A stretch of DNA of 64,000 nucleotides, taken from the NCBI GenBank assembly GCA_937907395.1, contig CALCII010000011.1:868001-932000 (forward strand), read 5' to 3'. The DNA is from an uncultured Chitinophagaceae bacterium (GTDB taxonomy: Bacteria > Bacteroidota > Bacteroidia > Chitinophagales > Chitinophagaceae). Below the pieces are notes generated by a model. That model saw only the letters and a program-made list of their open reading frames with translations. It was not told the DNA's origin and searched no databases. Positions 8,831-18,562 of this stretch are shown here, piece by piece. The translations under genes were made by a program, and so were the position numbers. The stretch's first letter is position 1; every line of letters begins with the position of its first letter.

Positions 8831-10243
8831 TTAGTTCAGTACAAATAGTGAATAGATGTATTGATACGCTCCGCTTGCAAGTCCGGTGATCAGTAAGCCA
8901 ATCACACAGATCGCCAATGCCAGTTTGGGTTTCCAATCAGCCTGAATCGTTTCAATGGGGTGATCGTTGGGGTCCATAAACATTGCTTTCACTACTCTGA
9001 GATAATAATAGAGTGAAATCACCATGTTTAAAGCTGCAATGGCAATTAGAATATAATTTCCTTGTCCGGCACCGGCCAGTAACAGGAAAAATTTGCCAAA
9101 GAAACCGGCAGTGGGGGGGATGCCGGCTAATGAAAACAAAGCCAGCGCCAATACCCAGGTAAGCAATGGATTGGTTTTGTATAAACCTTTATAATCATCA
9201 ATCGTTTCTTTGCCTGTAACCGCACTGATTAAACTAATCACACCAAACGCAGCAAGATTGGAGAAGATATACACTAATACAAAGTAAACAACAGACACAT
9301 TTCCTTCCAGTGATTGGCCGGTAATACCAATCAATATAAAACCAACCTGTGCAATAGAAGAAAATGCAAGGAAGCGTTTCATGTTTTGCTGGCGAATGGC
9401 AAACAAGTTACCAATGATCATGGTAAGGACAGAAAGGAAATACAACATAAAATACCAGCTGCTTCCATATACTGAAAACACTGTGGAGAGCACTGTTACA
9501 AATACAAACAGGATCGCACCTTTTGAAATAACGGATAAGTAAGAGGTAACGGCAACCGGAGCACCTTCGTACACATCGGCAGTCCACAAGTGAAAGGGAA
9601 CGGCAGAGATTTTAAATCCGAAACCGGAGAGTACAAAAATAAAACCGAGTATGTGGAGCGGACTATACTGACGAAGTGTTTCGCCTAATGCTGAAAAGCT
9701 GAGAGCACCTGTAGCTCCGTACAATAATGAAATACCAAATAACAATAACCCTGAGGCGAAGGCAGAAGAAATGATCATCTTAAACGCAGCTTCAGAAGAA
9801 CGACGTTTTTCCAGATCAAAATTCGCCATAGCTGCTAAAGGAATTGTAGAGAGTTCCAATGCCAGATAAAACATGAGCATATGCCTGCTGCTGATCATAA
9901 AGAACATGCCCAGCAAGGTTGATAATAGCAACATGTAAAACTCCGGTACATGTTTATGTGTTTTCAGCCAGTTGTAGGATTGGAGAGAGATGAGTAGTGT
10001 GCCCAGGTTGAGAATATTTTTCTCAAATGCCATCAATGGATTGGTGCGGTACATATCGCCAAACAGATCACCGGTGTCCGGGAACAAAAATCCTGCTGCC
10101 AGGTTCAGTAGCAATAGAACATTGATCAGCACCAGCACTTTTTCATTGGACCACTGTTTGCTGCTGAGCTTAATGAATAACAGGATGAAGATGATCAGTG
10201 TGATCACCAGTTCCTGCTTCATGAGTATAAAAAATTCGTTCAT
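8831..10243 (-). CDS. nuoN: NADH-quinone oxidoreductase subunit N
   Basis: Antiporter-like, proton-pumping membrane subunit of respiratory complex I (470 residues). Numerous hydrophobic helices fill the protein. The conserved core reads SSRHMLMFYLALELSTIPL (about 120-140), with the Glu of the ALEL motif, and KISAVPFHLWTADVYEGAP (about 210-230), with the Lys and the loop typical of NuoN. SAGIPPTAGFFGKF is also present. It is the last recognised complex I gene, five bases after nuoM, and is followed at once by the small unknown gene. Length and motifs are complete. Confidence 0.96.
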   Translation of the reverse strand: MNEFFILMKQELVITLIIFILLFIKLSSKQWSNEKVLVLINVLLLLNLAAGFLFPDTGDLFGDMYRTNPLMAFEKNILNLGTLLISLQSYNWLKTHKHVPEFYMLLLSTLLGMFFMISSRHMLMFYLALELSTIPLAAMANFDLEKRRSSEAAFKMIISSAFASGLLLFGISLLYGATGALSFSALGETLRQYSPLHILGFIFVLSGFGFKISAVPFHLWTADVYEGAPVAVTSYLSVISKGAILFVFVTVLSTVFSVYGSSWYFMLYFLSVLTMIIGNLFAIRQQNMKRFLAFSSIAQVGFILIGITGQSLEGNVSVVYFVLVYIFSNLAAFGVISLISAVTGKETIDDYKGLYKTNPLLTWVLALALFSLAGIPPTAGFFGKFFLLLAGAGQGNYILIAIAALNMVISLYYYLRVVKAMFMDPNDHPIETIQADWKPKLALAICVIGLLITGLASGAYQYIYSLFVLN

Positions 10244-10248
10244 CGTAA

Positions 10249-11745
10249 TTACTTAATTGAGCTTACAATTTTTTGCATGATTTCTTCTGTACCGGGATTG
10301 ATCAGGTCTTTCAATAAAAAAGGAGCAAGCCCCATGATGAGTATACCTGCTACTAAAACAATGGCTGCCAGTTTCTCATTCCATGCAGCATCGCTGAAGC
10401 CATTGAATTCCTGGTTGGCAACAGGGCCCATAATGGATTTTCCGGTTGCTCTTAAAATATAAACAGCGGTTACAACAATTGAAGCGGCACCAGCAATTGT
10501 TGCAATGCGGTATAGTAAACCAATACGTTCCCATGAACCCATAAACACGGTCATCTCAGCTACAAATCCGCTAAAGCCAGGCAATCCTAATGAACACAAA
10601 CCGGCAATGACAAATACAGTTGAAATGAACGGCATCACTTTTAATAATCCGCCCAGTTTCGCTACTTCACGTGTATGAGTACGTTCATAAATCATTCCGA
10701 TCACAGCGAAGAAGAGGGCTGTCATCAAACCATGTGAAATCATTTGCAGCACAGCTCCGTTAATGGCTGTTTTGGTAAGCATGGCAATACCAAGGATCAC
10801 AAAGCTGGTATGACTTACAGAAGAGTATGCGTTGATATACTTCAGATCTGTCTGCATCATGGTGGCGAAAGCACCATATAAAATTCCGATCGAAGCCAGT
10901 ACAATAATAATGGTTGAATATTCCTGTGCGGCTTGTGGCATTAACCAGGTAGCTACACGCAAACAACCATATCCGCCCAACTTCATTGAAATGCCTGCAA
11001 GAAACATGGATGCTGCTGTGGGAGCCGATGAGTGACCATCTGGTACCCATGTATGAAAAGGAAATAAAGCAGTGAAGATTCCGAATCCAATAAATGTGAA
11101 GGGGAATAAAATCTGTTGCACACCTAACGGAATATTTCTGGATGAGATTTCAACAATGTCAAACGTTCTTGTTCCATGAAAATCAGAATAGAAGTACAGG
11201 CCTGTCAATCCAACTAATACCAATGCAGATCCGGCCATCAGCATCAACGCCAGTTTCATGGCACTGTATTCTTTTTTACCACTGCCCCAGATGCCAATCA
11301 ATAAGAATTTAGGAATTACTGCCACTTCCAGGAAGAAGAATAGGGTGAATAAATCCAATGCCATGAAGAAACCATAAGCACCCATGCTCAGGAAAATCAA
11401 CAGGAAGAAAAACTCTTTGCTCATTTTTTCCATCTTCCATGAAACGAGTACACCTGCCACCACTACAAAGGCGGTAAGCAACATCATGGCTATGGAAATA
11501 CCATCCACACCAAGATGAAAATTGATGTTGAGGTCTCTGTACCAGGCGAAATTCTGTTCCAGCAGAAATTCATTTGTTTTACCCGATGAACGTTCTGAAA
11601 GAAAGCTCATGAGCGTGGCAAAAGTGAGTCCTAGTTGTAACAATGATCCTGCCAGTGCAATGGCTCTTACCTGTTTCAATCCTTTGACAGGTAATATGGC
11701 CAGTGCCGTAACAAGCGGAGCAATCAAAAGAATTAATAAATTCAT
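10249..11745 (-). CDS. nuoM: NADH-quinone oxidoreductase subunit M
   Basis: Second antiporter-like proton-pumping subunit of complex I (498 residues). Visible landmarks are NFHLGVDGISIAMMLLTAF near residue 75, FFFLEVAVIPKFLLIGIWG (about 135-155) with the conserved Glu, FPFHTWVPDGHSSAPTAASM near 230 and GLPGFSGFVAE near 395. It has about fourteen hydrophobic helices. Fifty-one bases separate it from nuoL upstream and five from nuoN downstream, consistent with a single transcript. Confidence 0.97.
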   Translation of the reverse strand: MNLLILLIAPLVTALAILPVKGLKQVRAIALAGSLLQLGLTFATLMSFLSERSSGKTNEFLLEQNFAWYRDLNINFHLGVDGISIAMMLLTAFVVVAGVLVSWKMEKMSKEFFFLLIFLSMGAYGFFMALDLFTLFFFLEVAVIPKFLLIGIWGSGKKEYSAMKLALMLMAGSALVLVGLTGLYFYSDFHGTRTFDIVEISSRNIPLGVQQILFPFTFIGFGIFTALFPFHTWVPDGHSSAPTAASMFLAGISMKLGGYGCLRVATWLMPQAAQEYSTIIIVLASIGILYGAFATMMQTDLKYINAYSSVSHTSFVILGIAMLTKTAINGAVLQMISHGLMTALFFAVIGMIYERTHTREVAKLGGLLKVMPFISTVFVIAGLCSLGLPGFSGFVAEMTVFMGSWERIGLLYRIATIAGAASIVVTAVYILRATGKSIMGPVANQEFNGFSDAAWNEKLAAIVLVAGILIMGLAPFLLKDLINPGTEEIMQKIVSSIK

Positions 11746-11796
11746 CTCTTAATCAGTTATATCTGTTTACACAATCAAATGGATTGTGTTGCAATC

Positions 11797-13728
11797 TTAT
11801 TTCCATAAATAGATAAACACAACCGCCAGTGCAACAACTCCTCCAAAGAAATACAAAGTGTAGTTCTGAACCTTGCCAGACTGTACGCCTTTGATCCAAT
11901 TCGAAACAGTGGCTGTTGCATTTGCAATTCCATTCATCAATCCATCAACTATATTTCTGTCAACCCACGCAGCCGGACGACCGATGAGGTTGAAGACAAC
12001 TTTCTTCGTAACGAACAAATAGAGATCATCTATATAAAACTTACCATAAGCAGCTTTGTAAAAACCATTAAGTGTGGTAGCTACCTGCTGTGGTTTATTA
12101 TTTTCCTTACGATACATCCACATAGCTAATAATATACCGCCAATGCCCATAGCAAGTGGCGCAATGGAGAAACTGAGATCCATATGTGATTCCAGTTCTT
12201 TTCCATTGATGCTTACATAAGAACCAAACGGAATCAGGCCCGCTGCAATAGAGCAAACGGCAAGTATGAGTAATGGAAGTTTCATGCTCCAGGTTCCTTC
12301 ACCATGTGAGTCCCCATGAAGATGTGCTTCTTTGTTCCAGAAAATTGAAAAGTATAAACGGAACATATAAAAAGCGGTGAGGCCTGAAGTAAGCAATGCG
12401 ATGCCATATACAATTTTATTCGACTGATAAGCCGTCAGCAGAATTTCTTCCTTGCTGAAGAATCCGGCAAAAGGCCATATACCTGCAATCGCCAGGCAGG
12501 CAATGAGGAAAGTGATATGTGTGATGGGCATGTATTTACGAAGTCCGCCCATGTCTTTCATTTCATTACTATGCACCATGTGAATCACCGAGCCGGCACC
12601 AAGGAATAACAGCGACTTGAAGAATGCATGTGTAAACAGGTGGAACATAGAAGCAGTATAACCAACGCTATAGGTTCCGTGTGCTTTAATTAATCCCAAT
12701 GAGAACATCATAAAGCCAATCTGGCTCATGGTTGAATAGGCCAATACACGCTTGATATCTGTTTGTGTACAGGCGATGATAGCTGCAATCACTGCAGAAC
12801 TGGCGCCAACAACAGTCACAACATCCAATGCTGATTGTGACATAGCAAACAATGGAAACATTCTTGCCACCAGGTATACACCTGCCACCACCATAGTAGC
12901 AGCATGGATCAATGCAGATACAGGAGTGGGGCCTTCCATGGCATCGGGTAACCAGATGTGCAACGGGAACATAGCCGACTTACCGGCACCACCCATAAAC
13001 AATAAAGTAACACCCCATGTTAAAGCCGTTACTCCGGCGAAGGAAGCAGTTACCACAGCCACATGTTGTGCAGATTGCTGAGTTGTTAATGTATGAAGCA
13101 ATGTTTGGAAATCGAGTGTTTCGCCGTAGAAGGCTAGTACCAGGATGCCGATTAAAAATCCAAGATCTGCAAAGCGTGTAACGATGAATGCTTTTTTAGA
13201 AGCGGCCACAGCAGAGGGACGATCAAAATAATATCCAATCAAAAGGAAAGAAGATACACCCACCAGTTCCCAGAACATGTAAATCTGGAAGAGATTGGAT
13301 GATAATACCAGTCCCAGCATGGAGAAAGTAAAGAGTCCGAGAAATGCATAATAGGTGGCAAATCGCTCTTCACCTTTCATATAACCGAGGCTGAAGATAT
13401 GAACCATTAATGAAACAAAGGTTACCACCACCAGCATCATCACCGAAATGGGATCAAGAAGCACACCCATGTCAATCGATACTTTATCAGAAAAACTCAG
13501 CCAGGTGTATTTGAATGCAGTGATCGTTTGATACGTATCGCCTGTTTTTCCGTTCACGAGGAAATACTGGTATGCCGTATAAAGTGAAAGCAATGCAGAA
13601 CCAAGCAGCAATAAAGTACCAATGATTCCTGCGGCTGATTTAAAATATTTCCTTCCAAACAATCCCAGCAATACAAAGCCGGCAAGTGGCAGGAGTGGGA
13701 TGAGTGCTATGTAAGACGAATAGTTCAT
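11797..13728 (-). CDS. nuoL: NADH-quinone oxidoreductase subunit L
   Basis: Largest antiporter-like subunit of complex I, carrying the long lateral helix that couples the pump units (643 residues, normal). Motifs: MYMFWELVGVSSFLLIGYYF-like segment near 150-170 with the conserved Glu, AMFPLHIWLPDAMEGPTPVSALIHAATMV (about 240-265) and GIWPFAGFFSKEEIL (about 425). The last ~150 residues contain the amphipathic lateral helix region and a final transmembrane anchor. The start lies one base after the nuoK stop, so translation is probably coupled. Confidence 0.97.
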   Translation of the reverse strand: MNYSSYIALIPLLPLAGFVLLGLFGRKYFKSAAGIIGTLLLLGSALLSLYTAYQYFLVNGKTGDTYQTITAFKYTWLSFSDKVSIDMGVLLDPISVMMLVVVTFVSLMVHIFSLGYMKGEERFATYYAFLGLFTFSMLGLVLSSNLFQIYMFWELVGVSSFLLIGYYFDRPSAVAASKKAFIVTRFADLGFLIGILVLAFYGETLDFQTLLHTLTTQQSAQHVAVVTASFAGVTALTWGVTLLFMGGAGKSAMFPLHIWLPDAMEGPTPVSALIHAATMVVAGVYLVARMFPLFAMSQSALDVVTVVGASSAVIAAIIACTQTDIKRVLAYSTMSQIGFMMFSLGLIKAHGTYSVGYTASMFHLFTHAFFKSLLFLGAGSVIHMVHSNEMKDMGGLRKYMPITHITFLIACLAIAGIWPFAGFFSKEEILLTAYQSNKIVYGIALLTSGLTAFYMFRLYFSIFWNKEAHLHGDSHGEGTWSMKLPLLILAVCSIAAGLIPFGSYVSINGKELESHMDLSFSIAPLAMGIGGILLAMWMYRKENNKPQQVATTLNGFYKAAYGKFYIDDLYLFVTKKVVFNLIGRPAAWVDRNIVDGLMNGIANATATVSNWIKGVQSGKVQNYTLYFFGGVVALAVVFIYLWK

Positions 13729-13729
13729 G

Positions 13730-14044
13730 TTAATATTTCATTTCGCTTGCATCTTCCACGTCGATTGACTGGTGGTTGCGGTACAGGTTAATAATTATGG
13801 CAATGCCTACGGCCGCTTCAGCAGCAGCAATGGCAATGATGAATATGGTAAAGAAGAGTCCATCCAGCTGACCGGGATAGAGATATTTGTTGAACACCAC
13901 AAAGTTGATGTTCACGCTGTTGAGGATCAGTTCCACCGACATCAACATGGTAATCATATTACGGCGGGTAAATAAACCGTACATGCCGATAAAAAACAGC
14001 GCTGTACTTACGATCAGGATCTGGTAAATAGGTATTCCGCTCAT
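13730..14044 (-). CDS. nuoK: NADH-quinone oxidoreductase subunit K
   Basis: Small membrane subunit of complex I (104 residues) with three transmembrane helices. The conserved buried glutamate lies in MLMSVELILNSVNINFV, and the second conserved Glu in the IAAAEAAVGIAII helix. Its start overlaps the nuoJ stop by four bases (ATGA arrangement), which indicates coupled translation. Confidence 0.97.
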   Translation of the reverse strand: MSGIPIYQILIVSTALFFIGMYGLFTRRNMITMLMSVELILNSVNINFVVFNKYLYPGQLDGLFFTIFIIAIAAAEAAVGIAIIINLYRNHQSIDVEDASEMKY

Positions 14045-14559
14045 GATTGTTCCTCCGGTTTCGATTTAATGGCAATAACAATACATCCGATCATAGCAGC
14101 CAGTAATAACATACTCACTACTTCAAACGGCAATGCATAACCGTTTTCTTCTGTGTTCAGCATTTTTAAACCAATCTTTTCCACTGTCCAGTAAAAGCGC
14201 TGATCACTCAATTGAAATTCATATTTATAAATCTGAATAATACTTAATAAAAAGCCAGATAATACAGCCAGTGCCGAGGCTACTTTCCGGGTCATGGGAG
14301 TTTTGGGCATTTCTTTTCCTGCCTGCTGGGTTAAGAAGATGGAGAAGATGATCAATACTACAATACCGCCAACATACACTACAATCTGAACGGCGGCAAT
14401 AAACTCAACTTCCAGCCAGAAATAAAGTCCGGCTATGCCTATCAATGAAAACAACAACCAGATAGCGGAGCGGAAAATCTTTTTCGTAGCAACCGATAAA
14501 ATGGCTGTGCCTAAAATGAAGGCAGATAGTAAATAAAATATGATTTGCGATGCGGTCAT
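14041..14559 (-). CDS. nuoJ: NADH-quinone oxidoreductase subunit J
   Basis: Membrane subunit of complex I (172 residues) with about five helices. The third helix shows the diagnostic LEVEFIAAVQIVVYVGGIVVLIIF-type sequence, which in structures contains the pi-bulge of the proton path. It lies 43 bases after nuoI and overlaps nuoK. Length is typical. Confidence 0.96.
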   Translation of the reverse strand: MTASQIIFYLLSAFILGTAILSVATKKIFRSAIWLLFSLIGIAGLYFWLEVEFIAAVQIVVYVGGIVVLIIFSIFLTQQAGKEMPKTPMTRKVASALAVLSGFLLSIIQIYKYEFQLSDQRFYWTVEKIGLKMLNTEENGYALPFEVVSMLLLAAMIGCIVIAIKSKPEEQS

Positions 14560-14602
14560 ACCAGTAAGTTCTGATTTAACATCTGTTTACACAGATGATG
14601 GT

Positions 14603-15082
14603 TTATTCTACACCTGCTCTGATCTTAGAGCCGGGGTTGTTTAATTTTTTGGTCAGCTGGTTTCTGTCAAATACACTATGTTCAAAAGTGGGAGCCATTT
14701 TGATAGCGCCGGTAGGACAGGCATCCACACAGAGATTGCAAAGTGTACAGAGTTCCAGGTGATAAATAAAAGTATCCAGTGCTTTTTTCTTTTTTCCGGT
14801 GGCTTCGTCCACATCAAATTTTGTAATGATTTTGATGGTGGCATTGGGACAAGCCAGTTCGCAGGCGGTACAACCGGTGCAGGCATGCTCGTTGTTTTCG
14901 TCATGCGTCATCACTACTTCCCCTTTGAACCGTTCTGCCAATACAAGTGAATTACGGTTATCAGGATATTCTTCAGTGATGATTTCTTTATGATGCGTGA
15001 AATAATAGCCCGTCATCTTCATGCCAGAGGCTAATGATTTCAAAGCACCTGCCACTTCTTTTATGTAATCTTTTAAAAACAT
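14603..15082 (-). CDS. nuoI: NADH-quinone oxidoreductase subunit I (8Fe-8S ferredoxin-type)
   Basis: Peripheral-arm subunit of complex I carrying clusters N6a and N6b (159 residues). Both [4Fe-4S] motifs are intact: HACTGCTACELACPNATI and ELCTLCNLCVDACPTGAI. The LAERFKGEV segment just before the first motif is typical of NuoI. In complexes that lack the NADH module (NuoEFG), this part of the arm is where ferredoxin is proposed to deliver electrons. It sits between nuoH and nuoJ. Confidence 0.97.
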   Translation of the reverse strand: MFLKDYIKEVAGALKSLASGMKMTGYYFTHHKEIITEEYPDNRNSLVLAERFKGEVVMTHDENNEHACTGCTACELACPNATIKIITKFDVDEATGKKKKALDTFIYHLELCTLCNLCVDACPTGAIKMAPTFEHSVFDRNQLTKKLNNPGSKIRAGVE

Positions 15083-15102
15083 ATTCTGTTATTCGTCTCT
15101 TT

Positions 15103-16179
15103 TTAAAAGTGCCATCCGAGAATAGCAATTAAAGTCACCAGCAGTAAATTAATCATACTGATGGGTAATAAATATTTCCACTCCAGGTTCAATAACTGGT
15201 CGATACGCAAACGGGGGAAGGTCCAGCGGAACCACATAATCACAAAAATGAGGAAGAAGGTTTTTCCAAAGAACCACACACTAGAAGGAATGTAATCCAT
15301 CACATGGTTAAACCCTTCCCAATTACCAATATGAAACGGCATCCAACCACCCAGAAACAAAGTAGCACCAATTGCACATACGATAAATACGTTGATATAT
15401 TCTGCCAGGAAGAACAATGCGAATTTCATTCCTGAATATTCAGTATGGAAACCGGCTGTTAATTCTGATTCTGCCTCTGCCAGATCAAATGGTGCACGGT
15501 TGGTTTCAGCTGTAACAGCAGTGATAAAAATGAGAAAGGCAATGATTACGGGAAGATGACCTTTAAAAATCCACCAACCATCGGCCTGCGCCTGTACAAT
15601 ATCCGATAACTGCAAACTTCCGGTAAGTACAATGATGGTGAGAATAGCCAGTCCGGCCGAAAGTTCATAACTCACAATCTGTGCACCACTGCGCATGGCA
15701 CCCAGTAAAGAATATTTATTGTTACTGGCCCATCCCGCCATTAAAATGCCAATCACAGAAATAGAAGAAATGGCAGTGATGTATAATACGCCGATGTTGA
15801 GATCCCACAGCTGAAAATCTTTTGCAAAGCCTATAGGCGCCATCAACAGCATGGCAACAATCATGGCAATGAATGGAGCCACATTGAACATGAGTTTATC
15901 GGCACCATTGGGTGTCATGCCTTCTTTCACCAATAGTTTTACCGTATCGGCCATGGATTGAAACATTCCTTTTGGTCCCACACGGTTGGGTCCTAAACGG
16001 ATCTGAATCCAGGCCGCTACTTTCCGTTCCATAATGACCAGCACCAATCCAAGTATGGCAAACAATCCAATCACAGCCACACCTGCGATCACCATTTCAA
16101 CAATGGTAGCCCAGATGGGCGGTAGCTGACTGGAGAGCCAGGTATGAATTTCGTTTGCTATGTTGCTAAAACTCCACAT
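15103..16179 (-). CDS. nuoH: NADH-quinone oxidoreductase subunit H
   Basis: Membrane subunit that forms the quinone chamber with NuoB and NuoD (358 residues). Recognisable segments are MERKVAAWIQIRLGPNRVGP (about 50-70), a quinone-site loop ending ETNRAPFDLAEAESELTAGFHTEYSGM (about 225-250) and WFRWTFPRLRIDQLL near 315. It directly follows nuoD with a 55-bp gap; in the canonical fourteen-gene order nuoE, nuoF and nuoG would lie here, and that gap has no room for them. Confidence 0.97.
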   Translation of the reverse strand: MWSFSNIANEIHTWLSSQLPPIWATIVEMVIAGVAVIGLFAILGLVLVIMERKVAAWIQIRLGPNRVGPKGMFQSMADTVKLLVKEGMTPNGADKLMFNVAPFIAMIVAMLLMAPIGFAKDFQLWDLNIGVLYITAISSISVIGILMAGWASNNKYSLLGAMRSGAQIVSYELSAGLAILTIIVLTGSLQLSDIVQAQADGWWIFKGHLPVIIAFLIFITAVTAETNRAPFDLAEAESELTAGFHTEYSGMKFALFFLAEYINVFIVCAIGATLFLGGWMPFHIGNWEGFNHVMDYIPSSVWFFGKTFFLIFVIMWFRWTFPRLRIDQLLNLEWKYLLPISMINLLLVTLIAILGWHF

Positions 16180-16234
16180 GCCAATTTCGATTTAAGATGT
16201 CCGGTTGCCTTTTTTTTCTGCAACCCTAGTTCTG

Positions 16235-17359
16235 TTATCTGTCTATATCCGGTATTACCAGGTCCAATGTACCCATGGCTGCAATTAAATCGCCAATCTT
16301 TCCACCCTTTACCATATCATTCAGAATGGAAAGGTTAGAGAAACCGGGTGAGCGGAACTTGATGCGGTAAGGAGTCGTTCCTCCTTCGCTTACAATGTAT
16401 ACGCCCAATTCGCCACGTGCTGTTTCCACACTGGTATAAAATTCTCCTTTGGGTAATTTCAAAACAGCTTTTGTTTTTGCCTGAAAATCGCCATCGGGAA
16501 TATTGTCAACCAACTGTTCAATAATTTTTATGGATTGTTCCATCTCACGCATACGTATCAGGTAACGGGCATAAGAATCGCCACCTGTTTCCAGTGCTTC
16601 TTCAAAATCCAGTTTGTCGTAAATTTCATAAGGATACAATTTGCGTATATCCGATTTCACACCACTGCCTCTTGCTACCGGTCCCGAACAACCGTAGGAG
16701 ATCACTTGTTCGGCCGTAAGCGTACCGATATTCTTCATCCTGTTTTCAAAAATCACGTTACCGGTTACGAGCTCGTGGTATTCGTTGATTTTTTGTTTGT
16801 ACAGGACAATGAACTCTTTGATCTTTTTCTGAAAGTTGGGATGGATATCCATCATCACACCACCGGGTACGATATAGTTCATGGTTAAACGGGCACCACA
16901 GGTTTCTTCCATGATTTCGTTGATCATCTCCCTTTCACGGAATGCATGAAAGAAAGGTGTAAAGGCACCCAGGTCCATCGCCATAGCTCCCCACCACAAT
17001 TCATGTGAGGCAATACGGGTGAGTTCGTCAAGGATCACACGAACCACCTGTGCACGTGGGGGAACTTCAATCTGCAACCCTTTCTCTACACAAAGCGCAC
17101 ACGCATGGTTGTTGATGTGAGCCGATAGATAGTCCATACGGCTGGTAACATAGATGAACTGCCGGTAGGTTAAACTTTCGCACATCTTTTCGATGGAGCG
17201 ATGGATATAACCAAGGTGCGGTTCAATCTTTTTGATTGTTTCGCCGTTTAATGTAATCACTAGGTGCAGCACTCCGTGTGTGGCCGGGTGTTGTGGCCCC
17301 ACATTGATCACCATATCGCCGCTGGTGCTGGATGTTAATATGTCAGTAGTTCTGTACAT
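16235..17359 (-). CDS. nuoD: NADH-quinone oxidoreductase subunit D
   Basis: 49-kDa-type peripheral subunit that, with NuoB, forms the quinone-reduction site (374 residues). INVGPQHPATHGVLHLV near the N-terminus includes the quinone-site histidine loop. YVTSRMDYLSAHINNHACALCVEK (about 88-112), WWGAMAMDLGAFTPFFHAFREREMI (about 118-142) and the C-terminal NDMVKGGKIGDLIAAMGTLDLVIPDIDR are diagnostic. It is separate from nuoC rather than fused. A 105-bp gap holding an inverted repeat separates the two genes. Confidence 0.97.
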   Translation of the reverse strand: MYRTTDILTSSTSGDMVINVGPQHPATHGVLHLVITLNGETIKKIEPHLGYIHRSIEKMCESLTYRQFIYVTSRMDYLSAHINNHACALCVEKGLQIEVPPRAQVVRVILDELTRIASHELWWGAMAMDLGAFTPFFHAFREREMINEIMEETCGARLTMNYIVPGGVMMDIHPNFQKKIKEFIVLYKQKINEYHELVTGNVIFENRMKNIGTLTAEQVISYGCSGPVARGSGVKSDIRKLYPYEIYDKLDFEEALETGGDSYARYLIRMREMEQSIKIIEQLVDNIPDGDFQAKTKAVLKLPKGEFYTSVETARGELGVYIVSEGGTTPYRIKFRSPGFSNLSILNDMVKGGKIGDLIAAMGTLDLVIPDIDR

Positions 17360-17378
17360 CGTATCTTTTAAGAATTCA

Positions 17379-17450
17379 GAAGATAGAATAGAGAAGTTAG
17401 AAGTGATTCAGATACAGGATTTAAAATTCTGGCTTCTTACTTCTATCTTC
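17379..17450. repeat. A/G-rich inverted repeat between nuoC and nuoD
   Basis: GAAGATAGAA (17379-17388) is the exact reverse complement of TTCTATCTTC (17441-17450), with further weaker pairing inside (AGTTAGAAG against CTTCTTACT). The same GAAGATAG / AGTTAGAAG words form the inverted repeat at 24183-24284. It fills the only large gap inside the nuo operon. Confidence 0.65.
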
Positions 17451-17464
17451 CTCGTTTCTGTTTT

Positions 17465-17953
17465 CTATAGTTTTATCATATTCACCGGGTCTTCAAAATC
17501 TTTACGCAACGGATTTTTTCCTTCCCAGCCATCCGGCAGGATCAGCAACCGCAGATCAGGATGGTTGAGAAAGTTAACGCCAAACATTTCATACACTTCA
17601 CGCTCATGAAATTCAGCTGTGCGCCAGATATGAGAAACGGTTTCTATTTCGGCTTTGTTCCGGTCTAGTTTTGATTTCACCACCAGGTGATGCCTGAAAT
17701 GGGTGGACCGCAGATGATACACCATGGTGAGATGTGTTTTCCAATCCACACAGGTTAAGCAGAAAAGAGAATCAAATTTCAGCAAATCGTTGTTGCTGAG
17801 CTGCTGTGCAAAAGCCAACCAGTCCTGTGGTTCCACATTTACGCCCAGCCATTCATTTCCTTCTTCAAAAACTGCTGTGGGAAGCAGTTCGCTGATAAGG
17901 TTTTTTAGTTCTTCGTTCATCATATGGTATTTATAATAAGTAAGAAGGAGCAT
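17465..17953 (-). CDS. nuoC: NADH-quinone oxidoreductase subunit C
   Basis: 30-kDa-type peripheral subunit of complex I (162 residues). The C-terminal signature EFHEREVYEMFGVNF followed by HPDLRLLILPDGWEGKNPLRKDF is present in full. The chosen start at 17953 (MLLLTYYKYHMMNEEL) overlaps the nuoB stop by one base; the internal ATGs (MMNEELKNL, about eleven codons on) are equally plausible because the first residues are not conserved in the family. Confidence 0.95.
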   Translation of the reverse strand: MLLLTYYKYHMMNEELKNLISELLPTAVFEEGNEWLGVNVEPQDWLAFAQQLSNNDLLKFDSLFCLTCVDWKTHLTMVYHLRSTHFRHHLVVKSKLDRNKAEIETVSHIWRTAEFHEREVYEMFGVNFLNHPDLRLLILPDGWEGKNPLRKDFEDPVNMIKL

Positions 17954-18540
17954 CAGGATGCTGGTGCTTCCGGCTTATTGCTTTCTTTAATTTGTTCCCG
18001 GGTCATTCCCTTTTTGATTTTTTCCTGCAGGGAAATCAATGCATGTAATAATGCTTCAGGTCTTGGCGGACAACCGGCTACGTATACATCCACTGGAATC
18101 ACATGATCGGCACCTTTTACAACAGAATAGGTGTTGTAGAAGAAAGGCCCCCCGCTGATGGCACAGGCGCCCATGGCAATCACATACTTCGGATCGGCCA
18201 TTTGATCGTACAAACGCTTCAATACAGGTGCCATCTTATTTACAATGGTTCCGGCAATAATAATCACATCTGCCTGGCGGGGCGTGGCACGGGCCACTTC
18301 AAAACCAAAACGTGAAAAATCATATTTCGCTCCAGCCACGGCCATATACTCAATACCGCAGCAACTGGTAGCAAATGTTAAAGGCCATAGTGAATTCGAC
18401 CGGGCCCAGTTAATGACATCATCCAATTTACTCAATACAATCCCTCCACCGGGTAATTCGTGAATTTGTCCGGGGAAAGCCGGGTTGCCCTCTACCGAGG
18501 GCAGTTGTAGTTCGCCTTTATTAGTATTGTTTGTTTGCAT
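17953..18540 (-). CDS. nuoB: NADH-quinone oxidoreductase subunit B
   Basis: Peripheral subunit carrying the terminal cluster N2 (195 residues). The ligands are visible as the tandem Cys of ATSCCGIEYMA, the Cys of MGACAISGGPF and that of VAGCPPRPEALL. The N-terminal ~35 residues are a variable extension, and a ~25-residue charged tail follows the core. It lies 22 bases downstream of nuoA. Confidence 0.97.
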   Translation of the reverse strand: MQTNNTNKGELQLPSVEGNPAFPGQIHELPGGGIVLSKLDDVINWARSNSLWPLTFATSCCGIEYMAVAGAKYDFSRFGFEVARATPRQADVIIIAGTIVNKMAPVLKRLYDQMADPKYVIAMGACAISGGPFFYNTYSVVKGADHVIPVDVYVAGCPPRPEALLHALISLQEKIKKGMTREQIKESNKPEAPAS

Positions 18541-18562
18541 GTTGTTCTTTTTAGATCCGGTT